A stretch of 64,000 nt of DNA from Hypsibius dujardini. Taxonomy: Eukaryota > Tardigrada > Eutardigrada > Parachela > Hypsibiidae. The position numbers were made by a program, and so were the translations under genes. Shown here piece by piece: positions 33,001-42,805 of this stretch; position 1 is the stretch's first letter; every line of letters starts with the position of its first letter. The DNA lies in the NCBI GenBank assembly GCA_001579985.1, contig LRSR01008390.1:60479-124478 (forward strand), in the 5' to 3' direction. The notes below the pieces were generated by a model that worked only from the letters and a program-made list of their open reading frames with translations, was not told the DNA's origin and searched no databases.

Positions 33001-33250
33001 TATTGAACAATTTTGAAATAGCATCTTGTGATAACTGAAAATTGAGCATATAACGTACCTAATGCCTAATTTTATTAAAAATCATTTGATCATCGCAGCA
33101 AAATAAAAAAAGCCACATCCCTTGTCATTCTATTTTAATTTATTTAACTTGCTTACACTTTTCTTTAGGTAGAATCGACTTCATAATTTAAAATAAAATC
33201 GTACCCTTCAAACATAAATCAAAATTCCAACCTACTTCCGAAAGAATTTT
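33001..33250. other. Conserved AT-rich sequence upstream of DnaJ
   Basis: Blocks resembling AAATCATTTGAT..CAGCAAAA and CAAAACATAAATCAAAATTCC recur at 40780-41010 and 56040-56125, so the duplicated unit extends beyond the J-domain exon. Confidence 0.4.
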
Positions 33251-33676
33251 TGCGGAGAAACTCTTGGTGAATCCCGAATATCCCGGATGATTCCGTTTTT
33301 TCCACCGGTTAGCCCTTCAATCTTCACCGAATACCCGTTCTGGACGCAATCGTAGAGCCTTTCCACGAGGCTCTGCAGCGGGGACGGCTAAACAATGTGC
33401 AGCCTTAAATCCAGCCCTAAATCCAGCCCTAACTCCAGTCCTAATTCCAGTCCTAATTCCAGTCCTAATTCCAGCCCTAGTTCCGCGTTGGGAATGAGCG
33501 CGCGATGCTTGCCGCGGCTCAGCACTTGGAGGGATGACTTGATGGGGGATGCAGATGATGCATTTTCCCGCGCAGAATTTGACGTAGAGATCGGAGAACT
33601 GCTTGGAAAGGGTGATGTAAAAGGGATTGCCGAGAAAGTTTTCGTCCGACATGATTCTGGCTGATCGATCAATCAA
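33251..33676 (-). other. Short open frames around a 12-base tandem repeat
   Basis: A 12-base unit (CCTAATTCCAGT type) repeats about six to seven times at 33402-33482. On the minus strand it encodes GLEL repeats in one frame and RTGI repeats in another. Upstream, MSDENFLGNPFYITLSKQF is open; downstream, SPLQSLVERLYDCVQNGYSV ends at a stop near 33238. The outer pieces look protein-like, but I recognise no family and cannot choose a frame through the repeat. Confidence 0.35.
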
Positions 33677-33679
33677 CTA

Positions 33680-34440
33680 CAGGCGGTTATGAGGAATTCA
33701 AGTGTGCTGTTTTGTGGCTGATCAATCAATCAACCACGGACGGTAATGAGGAATTCAAGTGTACTGTTTTGTGTCAATATTCAAGCTCCTCACAGAGCAT
33801 TTAAACGTGCAATTTAACTATTGATTGAGATTGAGTTTAGGAAGACATATTTAATATTTACAAGCATTGTAACACTACTAGTACTGTACTGTGCTTTAAT
33901 ATTGAACAAGGAAGGACACTGTTCGATCAGGGAGATTGTTCGTTCTACTAACCGGTTTGTTCCAGCTGGTTAACAGTTCTCGTGCCGGTTCTAACCGTTT
34001 TCAAGCCTCTCAATTACATCGATTGGTTGATTGATATCGTGCACAGGGTACTATTAAATTACTGTTCTGTTTTAAAAGTACTGGCTTGTTTTTTGTTTTC
34101 TTCCATCGAATACCCAAATTTAACCGTTATGGCAGATTGGAAACTTGAAGAACCCGAGGCGAAAGATTGAGAGGACGACGCGGGCAATAATGAAAACGAG
34201 AAGAAGTTTTTTGTCGGACGGAATTATCGTGAGTCTTTTGTCCAGCGTGAAATAAATTAGTCTCCATCTGGCCCGTTAATGATTGAATTATGATTATCGG
34301 TTAGACAGACGTGGGCCGTTGGATTACCGCACTGTGCGGATCGACCTCGGCGTCGTCGGCAGCGCCACTGGCTCAACAAAAGTCACACTGGTTCACCCAT
34401 TCACCCTTTCGATTGATTGATTGATTTATTTGGGCTGCCA
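33680..34440. other. No gene recognised
   Basis: AT-rich sequence with a duplicated CAATCAAC..GTAATGAGGAATTCAAGTGT block (33668-33770) and a weak plus-strand frame at 33982-34170. Nothing supportable. Confidence 0.5.
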
Positions 34441-34444
34441 CGCT

Positions 34445-34880
34445 TTACAAACTTTTTTTGGCACAATTTCGAAACAGCGGAGGATTCTGTTTTCCGGGAT
34501 TTTCACTTGAGAAATATCAGTTTTTCAAAATCGTTATAAAATACATTTTTTAACACTGCCCAATTTCAAATTCAATTTTAAGTCGGTTGACATCAACGGA
34601 CAAAATTTTCAAGGTAAGGGGGCGGAGCTACGAACGAATTGTTGAATAGCTACCTTAAATATCAGGTCAAGTTACAAAGTACCACATAGCTCCGCCCCCT
34701 TACCTCTAAATTTTTCTGTTGATGCCAATCGATTTGAAATTGAATTTGAAATTGGGTAGTGTTAAAAATTGTATTTTATAACGATTTTGAAAATCTGATA
34801 TTTCTCCAGTGAAAATCCTGGAAAACGGAATCTTCCGCTGTTTTTAATACTTTGAAATAGCGCCAAAAAAAGTTGGTAAC
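34445..34880. mobile_element. Foldback element with about 190-base arms
   Basis: Left arm 34445-34635 (ACTTTTTTTGGC...TAAGGGGGCGGAGCTA) is the reverse complement, with scattered mismatches, of right arm 34683-34880 (TAGCTCCGCCCCCTTA...GCCAAAAAAAGT). The centre is about 45 bases. Non-coding. Confidence 0.8.
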
Positions 34881-34882
34881 AG

Positions 34883-35747
34883 CTGCGGGCACTTAGTTTC
34901 ACTCAGGAAGTCTGCGCACACTTAGTTTTCACTTAGTTTTCACTGCGGGCACTTAGTTTCATATTTAATTATGATTATTTGTCCGAGGCTGCGGGCACTT
35001 AGTTTTATTATTCATTTGTAATGGGACGTAAGTTGTATGTAATTGTTCGTATAACAGTAGAGGGCAATAGGGATCTGGTTAAGGCTCACACTAGAGATCA
35101 TGGAAAGTAGTCATTGCAATAAAGTTTAGATTTCAATCACGTTGATGACTGTATGGTCATTGACAATTATCGGCCCCATTCTGGCAAGAACCAGGTGGCT
35201 GGACACGTCGAACTTCATACTTCGTGGCCTCTTCGGTTGTCATGGTCGCATCATACTCGATTCCGTAAGTGAACCGTATCCGCGAAAAACGAACGCAGGA
35301 ACTTGAAGCCGAAAACTACACTGCAATTCTTTAGTGTACACACGTGGCAAAAACCTCAGGCCGACCGAATTAAAGCCAAATTTTTACCGGCGCACAGCTA
35401 AATGGAGTGGTCGGAGTTTGAGCCATTTTGGCCAATGCGTGCAGCTGTTTTTGACCACAGCTGACCATGCAGTCTTTGCTCCGTCGACTGATTGATTGAC
35501 TTGAACGAATCAAGTGATGTGAGAAACGTCTGCACGCATTGGCCAAAATTGGCTCAAACTCCGTCCACCGCATTTTGCAGGGCGCCGGTAAAAAGTTGGC
35601 TTTGATTCGGTCGGCCTGAGGTTTTTGCCCCTTGTGTAGTACATCGGTTTGTATGGCAACAGATACTAAAATCTGCATTAATTTCATTTAATACTAAAAC
35701 TAAGTGTTCTCAGCCTAAACTAAGTGTAACTAAAACTAAGTGCCCGC
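34883..35747. mobile_element. TIR element with CACTTAGTTT sub-terminal repeats
   Basis: TGCGGGCACTTAGTTT occurs at 34884, 34944 and 34990 in plus orientation and inverted at the right end (35732-35747), with further CACTTAGTTT words near both ends. A second, nested foldback of about 110-base arms occupies 35346-35629 (GGCAAAAACCTCAGGCCGAC and its inverse). No transposase frame. Confidence 0.6.
35346..35629. mobile_element. Nested foldback MITE
   Basis: Arms 35346-35460 and 35520-35629 pair through CAGGCCGACCGAAT, TTTTTACCGGCGC, GGAGTTTGAGCC and GGCCAATGCGTGCAG. Short centre with GATTGATTGACTTGAACG. Confidence 0.8.
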
Positions 35748-35774
35748 AAAATATCCCAATTAATTATTTTAAAT

Positions 35775-35957
35775 TATTAGCTAGCGTACACAACTCCCAA
35801 TCAAATTCGACCCAAAGAGGTTACTCCTCGCAGTTTAAACGTTTGCAGTGTAAGAAGCGACATGGAAGAGCAGAAAGTTATTTGCACAATTTATCACAGC
35901 GGAGCGCACTTGCAACAAAATCATAGTAAACAGAGAGGACCAAGTTATCCAGCGTTG
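35775..35957 (-). repeat. Orphan kinase-unit spacer fragment
   Basis: Matches the first about 180 bases of the K1-K5 upstream spacers (TTAGCTAGCGTACACAACTCC, CAGTTTAAACGTTTGCAGTG, CAGAAAGTTATTTGCACAA) but lies downstream of K3 with no kinase attached. It ends abruptly at 35957, where intron-type ACTAAATCTAGA sequence starts. Confidence 0.75.
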
Positions 35958-36076
35958 ACTAAATCTAGACTTAGACTTTAAGCACCTAAAAAATTAAACT
36001 AAACAAAACCCTTGGTAAATAAGATTAAGCTTATTAGTTAAACTAATTGTAGTTTTGCCATCTTTACCTGTGATGA

Positions 36077-38194
36077 TTACCTGAGGTACAATTGGCAGTG
36101 AATCACGAGGTCTTTTCCGGTTGGACGATCGCTTGGGTTAATCAGCAGACAATGGCCGGCCAGAATCTTGAGCTCATTGGGCAAATTTTCCGGCATACGA
36201 GGTGTTAAAGGATGTTCACTTTCCATAGCGGATTGAATATCCCAATCATAGTGATCCGGCCACAAAGCTTGCCCTTGACTCACGAAATACATGTCCATGA
36301 CCACACACCCAAGACTATATATGTCAGTCGAAGAGTCTGGAGTTGGTCGAATTACTTTTGAACGGCAGTCATCAAGCCACACCGCCATTTCTGGTGACTT
36401 GAAATAATAAGATCTATGCATTTCGAATTTCTTCACTGACGGCCTCAGGCCGAGTGGTTGCTGGAGTGCTCCTTCGATATCAATAATCTTAAGGTTTTTG
36501 CCCATGGAATCCTTCATCATGATGTTTGAAGATGTTATGTCCCCATGAACAAACTTAGCTGTATCATTCCCTTCATGTAGGTAATGAAGAGCGGAAGCCA
36601 CCTGAGCCGTATACTTGACAATTTGTTCGGTGGAACAATGTGTAGGGTTGCGCTTAATATAGTCTTTCAGCGTGATCCCGCTGCACCACTCCATGAGAAG
36701 GCAATAATGGTTTCTGCTTCGAATGCTGGGACCATTGAATTCAAAATATCGAATAAGGTCTGTGCTCTTGATTTGAAATAGGGAACTGTTTAATATTTTC
36801 GGCCTGCGATGATGGCGGCTTTCAATGCTGTGATTATTCGCGTAACCGATAACAATATATTGAAGAATGTTTGGATTCTTGAGCTGTAATATGGATTTTA
36901 ATTCTTCCGTCCTGCCGTCAGTTACATCTTCAAAAAGAAGTCTACACGCTTGGTTTCCGGCATGCTTCGCAACGGGTTTACCATTATCCAAGTAAAATGC
37001 GTCCACCGTGCTAATAAATCCAAAATATCCATGTGCCGCAAAACAGTGAGCGTAGCCAGCGGGAATACGACGAAACCCAAATTTTAGGTCGCTAAAGCAG
37101 TCCTTAAATGTGTATTTAAATGTACTAGAGCTTCTATTCCCGTCGTGATCTATGGCCGTTGCCGTAATTTCTTGCAGGTCAAATGCCTTCAGCATCAAGG
37201 ACGCGCGGTCAACGTAATTCAGCAAGGTCGCCGCGGTTGGACGTTCGTCTGGATTGATTTTTAGACAAAGACCGGCCAGAACCTTCAGTTCATCTGGCAA
37301 ATCTTTGGGGAGTTGGGGTATTAGAGGAAATCCTTCATATACGTGCCCCCGAATAGTTTGAAGGTCAAATAGATCTATGTCGAGCTTCAATCCCTCCTGC
37401 CCCTCTCGCACTAGATACATGTCCAAGACCACACACCCCAGGCTCCATATGTCGGTTGAAGAGCGTAGAGGTCGTCGACTAATCTTTTCACCGAAACCCA
37501 GCCACGGCATCATTTCTGGTGACATGAAAAAAGCGTTGTCATTTCTGAATGTTCGACTAAAACGTTCCATTCGATTCGCTGACAATCTTGCAGACTTGCG
37601 CTGGATTGCGCAATCGAGATTAGCAATTTTTATTTTTTTTCCCGTGGAGTCTTTCATCAGTATACTTGTTGGTATTATGTATCCGTGAATAAAGTCCATG
37701 TTTTCATGAAGATAACGAAGACCGGAAGCCAGCTGAAACGTGTAGTCGACAAGAACTTCAGTTGAACAAAAAATCTTGTTGCTCTCGATGAATTCATTAA
37801 GCGTATTCCCGCTGCAGAATTTCATGAGTACGCAATATTCCTCGCCAGTCGTGAAACCAAAGGCAAAGTACCGAATAACGTGCTTATGTGTGAGTTGTAA
37901 GAGGTTTCTTAATTCTCCAGTTCTGGCTTCGCTTGGTTTGTCATTCTCGCGCAGAAGTTTTAACGGATATGTTCTGGCACGGTCTTCACGGGGAACGAGA
38001 TCAGGAGCCCAGCAAAACGCATTCACTTGGTAAACATCTTGGTGCCGTTTGCCCAATGTGTAATACGGATTTTCACCGATAGGACGACAGGCATTTTTCA
38101 AACCATCGCTGTCTGTGAAAACGATATCGTATTTCCTCTCCCCGATTTCATCCATGACTTCATCCATGAATGAGTCAGATCCATGTTCATCCAT
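36077..38194 (-). CDS. Two-kinase-domain protein K3 (705 aa)
   Basis: Starts MDEHGSD and aligns with K1 through domains A and B. Domain A has HGY for HRD and NLD for DFG (pseudokinase). Domain B keeps HGDITSSN and DIE, with Arg in place of the ATP lysine. Domain B contains an extra segment of about 36 residues (36712-36825) that looks like a diverged tandem copy of the preceding helix C/beta-4 region. The kinase homology ends at NPSDRPTG, followed by a short unrelated tail and TAA. The tail aligns base for base with that of K4, where no stop occurs and a CAG|GTAGGG donor follows. K3 has the matching CAG|GTAAAG, but the TAA precedes it. Domain C is absent, so no fully canonical active site remains. 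Confidence 0.85.
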   Translation of the reverse strand: MDEHGSDSFMDEVMDEIGERKYDIVFTDSDGLKNACRPIGENPYYTLGKRHQDVYQVNAFCWAPDLVPREDRARTYPLKLLRENDKPSEARTGELRNLLQLTHKHVIRYFAFGFTTGEEYCVLMKFCSGNTLNEFIESNKIFCSTEVLVDYTFQLASGLRYLHENMDFIHGYIIPTSILMKDSTGKKIKIANLDCAIQRKSARLSANRMERFSRTFRNDNAFFMSPEMMPWLGFGEKISRRPLRSSTDIWSLGCVVLDMYLVREGQEGLKLDIDLFDLQTIRGHVYEGFPLIPQLPKDLPDELKVLAGLCLKINPDERPTAATLLNYVDRASLMLKAFDLQEITATAIDHDGNRSSSTFKYTFKDCFSDLKFGFRRIPAGYAHCFAAHGYFGFISTVDAFYLDNGKPVAKHAGNQACRLLFEDVTDGRTEELKSILQLKNPNILQYIVIGYANNHSIESRHHRRPKILNSSLFQIKSTDLIRYFEFNGPSIRSRNHYCLLMEWCSGITLKDYIKRNPTHCSTEQIVKYTAQVASALHYLHEGNDTAKFVHGDITSSNIMMKDSMGKNLKIIDIEGALQQPLGLRPSVKKFEMHRSYYFKSPEMAVWLDDCRSKVIRPTPDSSTDIYSLGCVVMDMYFVSQGQALWPDHYDWDIQSAMESEHPLTPRMPENLPNELKILAGHCLLINPSDRPTGKDLVIHCQLYLR

Positions 38195-38870
38195 GTAGCA
38201 CCCTAGATCGTGAATAAAGAGGTATTACAGGCAGACAAGGATGGTAGAGGAAGCAGATGAATTATTAGCTAATCCCAATGAAGTTCCACCCAAAGAGGTT
38301 ACTCCTCGAAGTTTAAACGTTTGCAATGCTAGAAGCGAAATGGAAGACCAGAAAGTTATTTGCACAATTTATAACAAGCGCCGTGCACTTGCTACAAAGT
38401 CATAGGAAACAGAGAGGACCAGAGTTCATCCTGGCTGAAGATATGCGCAATCTTCCTCGATTCACTTGTACTCTATCTAATTCCGACGGAGGTTGTGAAG
38501 AATAAGCACTCTACATAACGATGAAATCATTTTGGAGGAAATCATTTTTCTGATTTCATCGAATGCAGGCGACATACGAAAAGATACATCGGATATTAAC
38601 AATGTCATAAAGATTCGAATTGATTTATTATAACACAGAATAAAAGCACAAAGCAAGAATATCAGCACAGAAACCACAAAGCATAGAGAGAGAGTAATCA
38701 AGAAACAGGCAACCGGTTCCTCGAAAGCAAGTGTCTGAAAACACTGGTCAGTCACACGTACGATCGAACAAATAATTCGGAATACCGCTTTAAATAGCGA
38801 CAAAAACGGATTAACTACTGTATGTATCCAGACAAGATTGTTATAAACCAAAAAATCTAGCTAGCAAAAT
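38195..38870 (-). promoter_or_regulatory. Conserved upstream spacer of K3
   Basis: Same blocks as the other spacers (GAAGATATGCGCAATCTTC, TTCACTTGTACTCTATCTAATT, CACACGTACGATCGAACAAATAAT). Expected to contain the K3 5' UTR and promoter. Confidence 0.55.
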
Positions 38871-40111
38871 CTAGCAAAAAAAGACTGAAGCTAATTTATT
38901 ATAAGCCCTTGAGAGCGTATCACACGACGGTGTCTCCAGTTCCCGGCCTTTTTGGACGAGTTTATGATCCTCATAAAACCGGCCACGCCACATGACGTTC
39001 TCCTTGTAGGCGCGTTCACGCACGCACGACTCCTTGAGGTTGTTGAGATAAAGCTCCTCCACGCTGATCTCGATGGTCAGCATCTCCTTGTTGGTGAGTT
39101 TGGTGTGGATGTCGTCTTTCAGGTAGAAGCGTACGTCGAGGTTACGGGTCAGGTACTGGTGGGGGATACTTGAGGTTGTAGACCGGTTCGGTGTAGGTGA
39201 GAGATGAGAGAAGGCTTAGGCCGAGAAAGAGGAGGAGGGGTGAGAGCTGGAGAAAGAGGGTGAAACCGCTGGAATGCCAAGTTGAAAAGAAAAGGGAGAC
39301 AAACTTAGATACATGAAACATCAGAGTCATAGATAGATAGATAGACAGACAGGCAGACAGTTGAGTTGACTAACCTGCATTTGGATCACCACGATGTGCG
39401 TGGACGCCATGTCGGTGGCCATCGTTCTCGTCATGTTCGGCGAATCGATTGAATCCCTGCCCAAAGAACATGTTGAAAATGTCGTCGGCCGAGGCTTCGT
39501 CTTCGAAGAACATAAAGTTTCCGCTGCGGTAATATCTTCTCCTGCCTTGTTGGCGGGCGAAATGCGGGTTAGGTTGGACTGTTTCGTAGTTTTCACTGCC
39601 GGCGTCGTAGTCCGACTTCTTTTGGGGATTCGAGAGGACGGCGTAGGCTTTGCCGACAATCTTGAAGGCCTCCCCCGAACTTAAACAATAATTCAATTAG
39701 AGACAGACAGACAACTGTCCAGTTCTAACTTGAGGCTGTACCAGGAGCCTTGTTTTTATTGGGATGCAGCACCTACGCCAATTTCCGATACTGTTTCTTC
39801 AAGATCACCTCCGAGAAGGAATCCTTCTCCATGAAGAGGACCTTGTAGAATGTGGTGCATTTCTTGACCCGCAGCACGACCTGTAGCTGTTCATCGAAGT
39901 AGTCTTTATGAGAGTCAGAACTGGGTCGGGACTGTGTATTCTGGACTGCTTTGGGATGAGTGGTTGGCCTTTTCCGTTGACGTGTACCGGAAGGGGAAGG
40001 AGATCGTGGTCGACCACCAGAGGGATTATGCTGCTTTTGGTTCCCTTTCCTGTCGCTGGCCGCCGGCTCCTGCTGGGATGTGTCATTTTTTAGGTTTTGA
40101 ATTTCGTCCAC
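38871..40111 (-). pseudogene. DNAJB12/14-like gene, K3 unit
   Basis: The best preserved three-exon DnaJ copy. J-domain exon 39773-40111 opens with an acidic/basic low-complexity region and reads TTFYKVLFMEKDSFSEVILKK, then QYRKLA followed by TAG; the next bases read VLHPNKNKAPG, so HPD has become HPN and a Leu codon has become a stop. The central exon (39380-39680) has FEDEASADDIFNMFFGQGF. The terminal exon (38890-39290) has a TM helix and the DUF1977 region. GACA/GATA repeats lie in the introns (39325-39362, 39697-39712). The stop and HPN predict loss of co-chaperone activity. Confidence 0.8.
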
Positions 40112-41198
40112 TTAACCTAAAACGGGGATAAAAAAACTTAAACGATAAAGCAAAGCGGTATTTTTAATTTATTTTATTTAACCCTCTGAGTGCCGGGCAG
40201 CTTACACTGGTTTAATTCTTCCTTCAAACTCGATTTGCTCATCGAGCATTTGGACGTTTTAGATACGGTTTTTTGCTTTCATCCTCTAACAGAACCGTAA
40301 AATATAAAGTAAAAAAACAACTTTTGAAAAACACTTTTGAAATGGTAAGAACTTATTAAGCTAAACTTGGCTTGAAACTTAAATGGCATGTATACTAACT
40401 TACGGTGTGTGCTGAAAAAAAAATTCCGGGCTTCGAAATTAAAAAGGGTTCTGGTCAACAACCATACTGATAAAATCCAGTTGAAAATGAAGTAAACAAG
40501 CAATCGCGAGCGGAATGAAAAAATTGAATTCATTAGGAAGATGTTTTGATTCCCTATTGACAAAACATCAGCTGTTGTCAGGTTGTTGTGTGGAGGCGCA
40601 ACAGCGCCGCCTGGCGGTACGGCACTAACTGGGCAGGGAAAGTGCCAAATGAACCCTAGTCATGTCAACCAGCCAACTTAGGTTCTTTCCCTATTTAAGC
40701 CAACTTTGGCTGACCCAGCATTACCGTATACCTAAAACACCCGGCTACCAGAGGGTTAAGAATTTTAAAATTCCCTCTTCTGATAACTGAAATTTTAGCA
40801 TATATCGTACCTAATGCTTAATTTAATTATAAATCCTTTGATTAGGGCAGCAAAAACAAAGAAAAACCAAATCCTATTTTATTTTATTTGCACTGATTTG
40901 AAGTCGATTTGCCAATTTCAAAAAGACCATTACTTGAAATTTAAAAATCACCTTTGCTTTTTTAATTAAAATAAATATCATTGAAACAAAGTCTAACCAT
41001 AAATGAAAATTAATGAGAAGAAACATGAAATGAAAAATATTTACGCTTCAAGAGGCGGTAATGGCTGAAAAATCATACAGGAAGAAGTGGACGATTTCTC
41101 AGCTTTAAAGTTTAAAGTTACCCTATTTCATTCGCACCCAAAACTTATCCTAATTCCTCCTCCTCAACGTTGTCAGCCATTTTAAAAGTGCACATGTA
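40112..41198. other. AT-rich region, no gene recognised
   Basis: The 40780-41010 part resembles sequence upstream of the other DnaJ copies. A minus-strand frame at 40279-40563 is Phe-rich and low complexity. Nothing else is supportable. Confidence 0.5.
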
Positions 41199-41768
41199 TT
41201 GAATTCTGTTTTGCAAAAAGTGTGCTCAATGCTGCTCACCCTGTGCGGTGGAGTTGGAGCAGATTTGTATCGATTTCTCCAGCAGTCAGATGGTTTTCTC
41301 CTGGTTGCCCCTTTCCATGCACTTCATGGCCAGCCTACCGCACCGCTGACTTATTCCGATTCATATCCAACGTGGACATTATTTCCCCCTCCACTTGACA
41401 CAATTCTGGGGAAAAAATTCACAGATCTAAATAAGGCGCCGCAAAAAAATAGAGAAGAAATTCATTACTCGCCTTTAGGTAACAGTGAATCCATCGCCGA
41501 TGTGGTGCGTAATCGGAACATCGTCAATGCCAACGCCTTTCGCTTGGACCGTGCTCCGGGTTACGAGCAGTCCTCCGAGGACGGCTCTGCGTTGTTCGTG
41601 TCGGCGTCCTACTTCAACCACTCCTGCATCCCTAACGCCATATGGACCATCTACAACAATGTTGTCGTTTTCCATGCGTTCAAGCCCGTGGAGTGCGGGA
41701 AAGAGGCCACTGTGACCTAGAAGGGCGAATCTGCCGCACCGTTTTCAGCGAGAAAGAAAACTACCAGG
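41199..41768 (+). pseudogene. SET/MYND-like methyltransferase, SET-domain fragment
   Basis: The frame from 41199 contains ALFVSASYFNHSCIPNA, the NHSC AdoMet/lysine-binding signature of SET domains, and FHAFKPVECGKEATVT, the following conserved strand. The expected Tyr is lost: comparing ACTGTGACCTAGAAGG with the continuing frame (EGRICRTVFSEKENYQ, then a GTACCG donor at 41768) indicates a small deletion of about four bases that creates a TAG at 41718-41720. No MYND zinc finger is visible upstream. The post-SET fragment at 42585-42805 is probably the rest of the same gene. Confidence 0.75.
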
Positions 41769-42232
41769 TACCGCAGATTCATATGAAAACTAACAATTAA
41801 TATACATTTTAATATGTTTGTTGCTAAATGCTTACTTGTATATTTTCAGTTTAGTGGTTTTCAGACAAAAAAGTGAAATAAACTAATTAAGAACTAAAAA
41901 TTTAAATTCCAAACTGACTCAAGTCGACTATCTGTTATATAAATTAAAACTACAAAACTGAAAACAAAACAACATTTTTTTGATGTGTAATTAACTTGAA
42001 CCATAAATTTCAGCAAAATTGAACTTTCTCGGAGTAAACTAAAAACCTAAAAATACTAGCAATCGATGCAATCGATGCAGTCGACGGAAAAACCGAGGAG
42101 CGCTGTCATCACAATTTATCAATGCACAGATCGAGCCAGCCAATCGCACGCTTCAACCACATTCTGTAGCCACGCCCAAGACGGTGTCACAAAAACAAAC
42201 AGAGATTTTCAAATTCCAACCATACGGTCGCA
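41769..42232. other. AT-rich region without gene
   Basis: Contains ACTAAAAACCTAAA words like those in the intron repeats at 51-52.8 kb. No feature can be supported. Confidence 0.5.
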
Positions 42233-42459
42233 AATTATGAAAATCTCGTCGCTTATTTCCTCGGTTTGATAAGCAGTATTTATTTAGTTTAGCACTTAAT
42301 ATTTTAGAGTAAAAAAGTATTAAATTAAATAAATGTATGTTCTCGGTTTGTCAAGCAGTGTTCGTTTAATTTAGTATTGGTATAAAAATATTAAGTATTA
42401 AATTAAATAAATACTGCTTATTAAACCGAAGAGATCAGCGACGAGGTTTTCATAAGTTG
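42233..42459. mobile_element. Palindromic AT-rich element
   Basis: TTATGAAAATCTCGTCGCTTAT..TCGGTTTGATAAGCAGTATT on the left pairs with AATACTGCTTATTAAACCGA..CAGCGACGAGGTTTTCATAA on the right. Internal AAGCAGT/AAATTAAATAAATRT words also occur in inverted pairs. Non-coding. Confidence 0.75.
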
Positions 42460-42584
42460 TGTGCGTATGTCTGGTTAATTGGTACTTAATTGTTAATTAT
42501 TACTTATATTTTATATTTTACACATTAAGTACTTCATTACTGAAGTATTTAGTATTTTATTTTGATTTTACTTTTGGATAACGG

Positions 42585-42805
42585 TAGCTAAGGCGTTATT
42601 TATCTTCCTGGTAGGCACGCGGATTTTACTGCAACTGCCAACTATGTCAAACGGATCAAAGAGAACTAGAGGTAACCTCGCCACACCTGTATATAATTCA
42701 TATGGATGGGGTGTTGGCCGCGGCGGCGATGGCAGGCCTGGACAATGGCAGTGAAGGCAGATTTTTGACGGCATTAGAATTGTGGGAACGCGTTGCACAA
42801 TAATT
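42585..42805 (+). pseudogene. SET/MYND-like post-SET/C-terminal fragment, copy C
   Basis: 42585-42680 matches 13858-13960 (GCTAAGGCGTTATTT..GGCACGCGGA) but the acceptor and CxCxxC coding are altered. From 42690 the sequence jumps to the C-terminal segment: IHMDGVLAAAAMAGLDN and GRFLTALELWERVAQ, then a stop. The intervening exon present in copies A and B is deleted. It probably belongs to the SET fragment 0.8 kb upstream. Confidence 0.6.

Noticed and set aside
33395-33664. Plus-strand Ser/Asn/Pro repeat frame
   Set aside because: Driven by the 12-base array; the minus strand is more protein-like outside the repeat.
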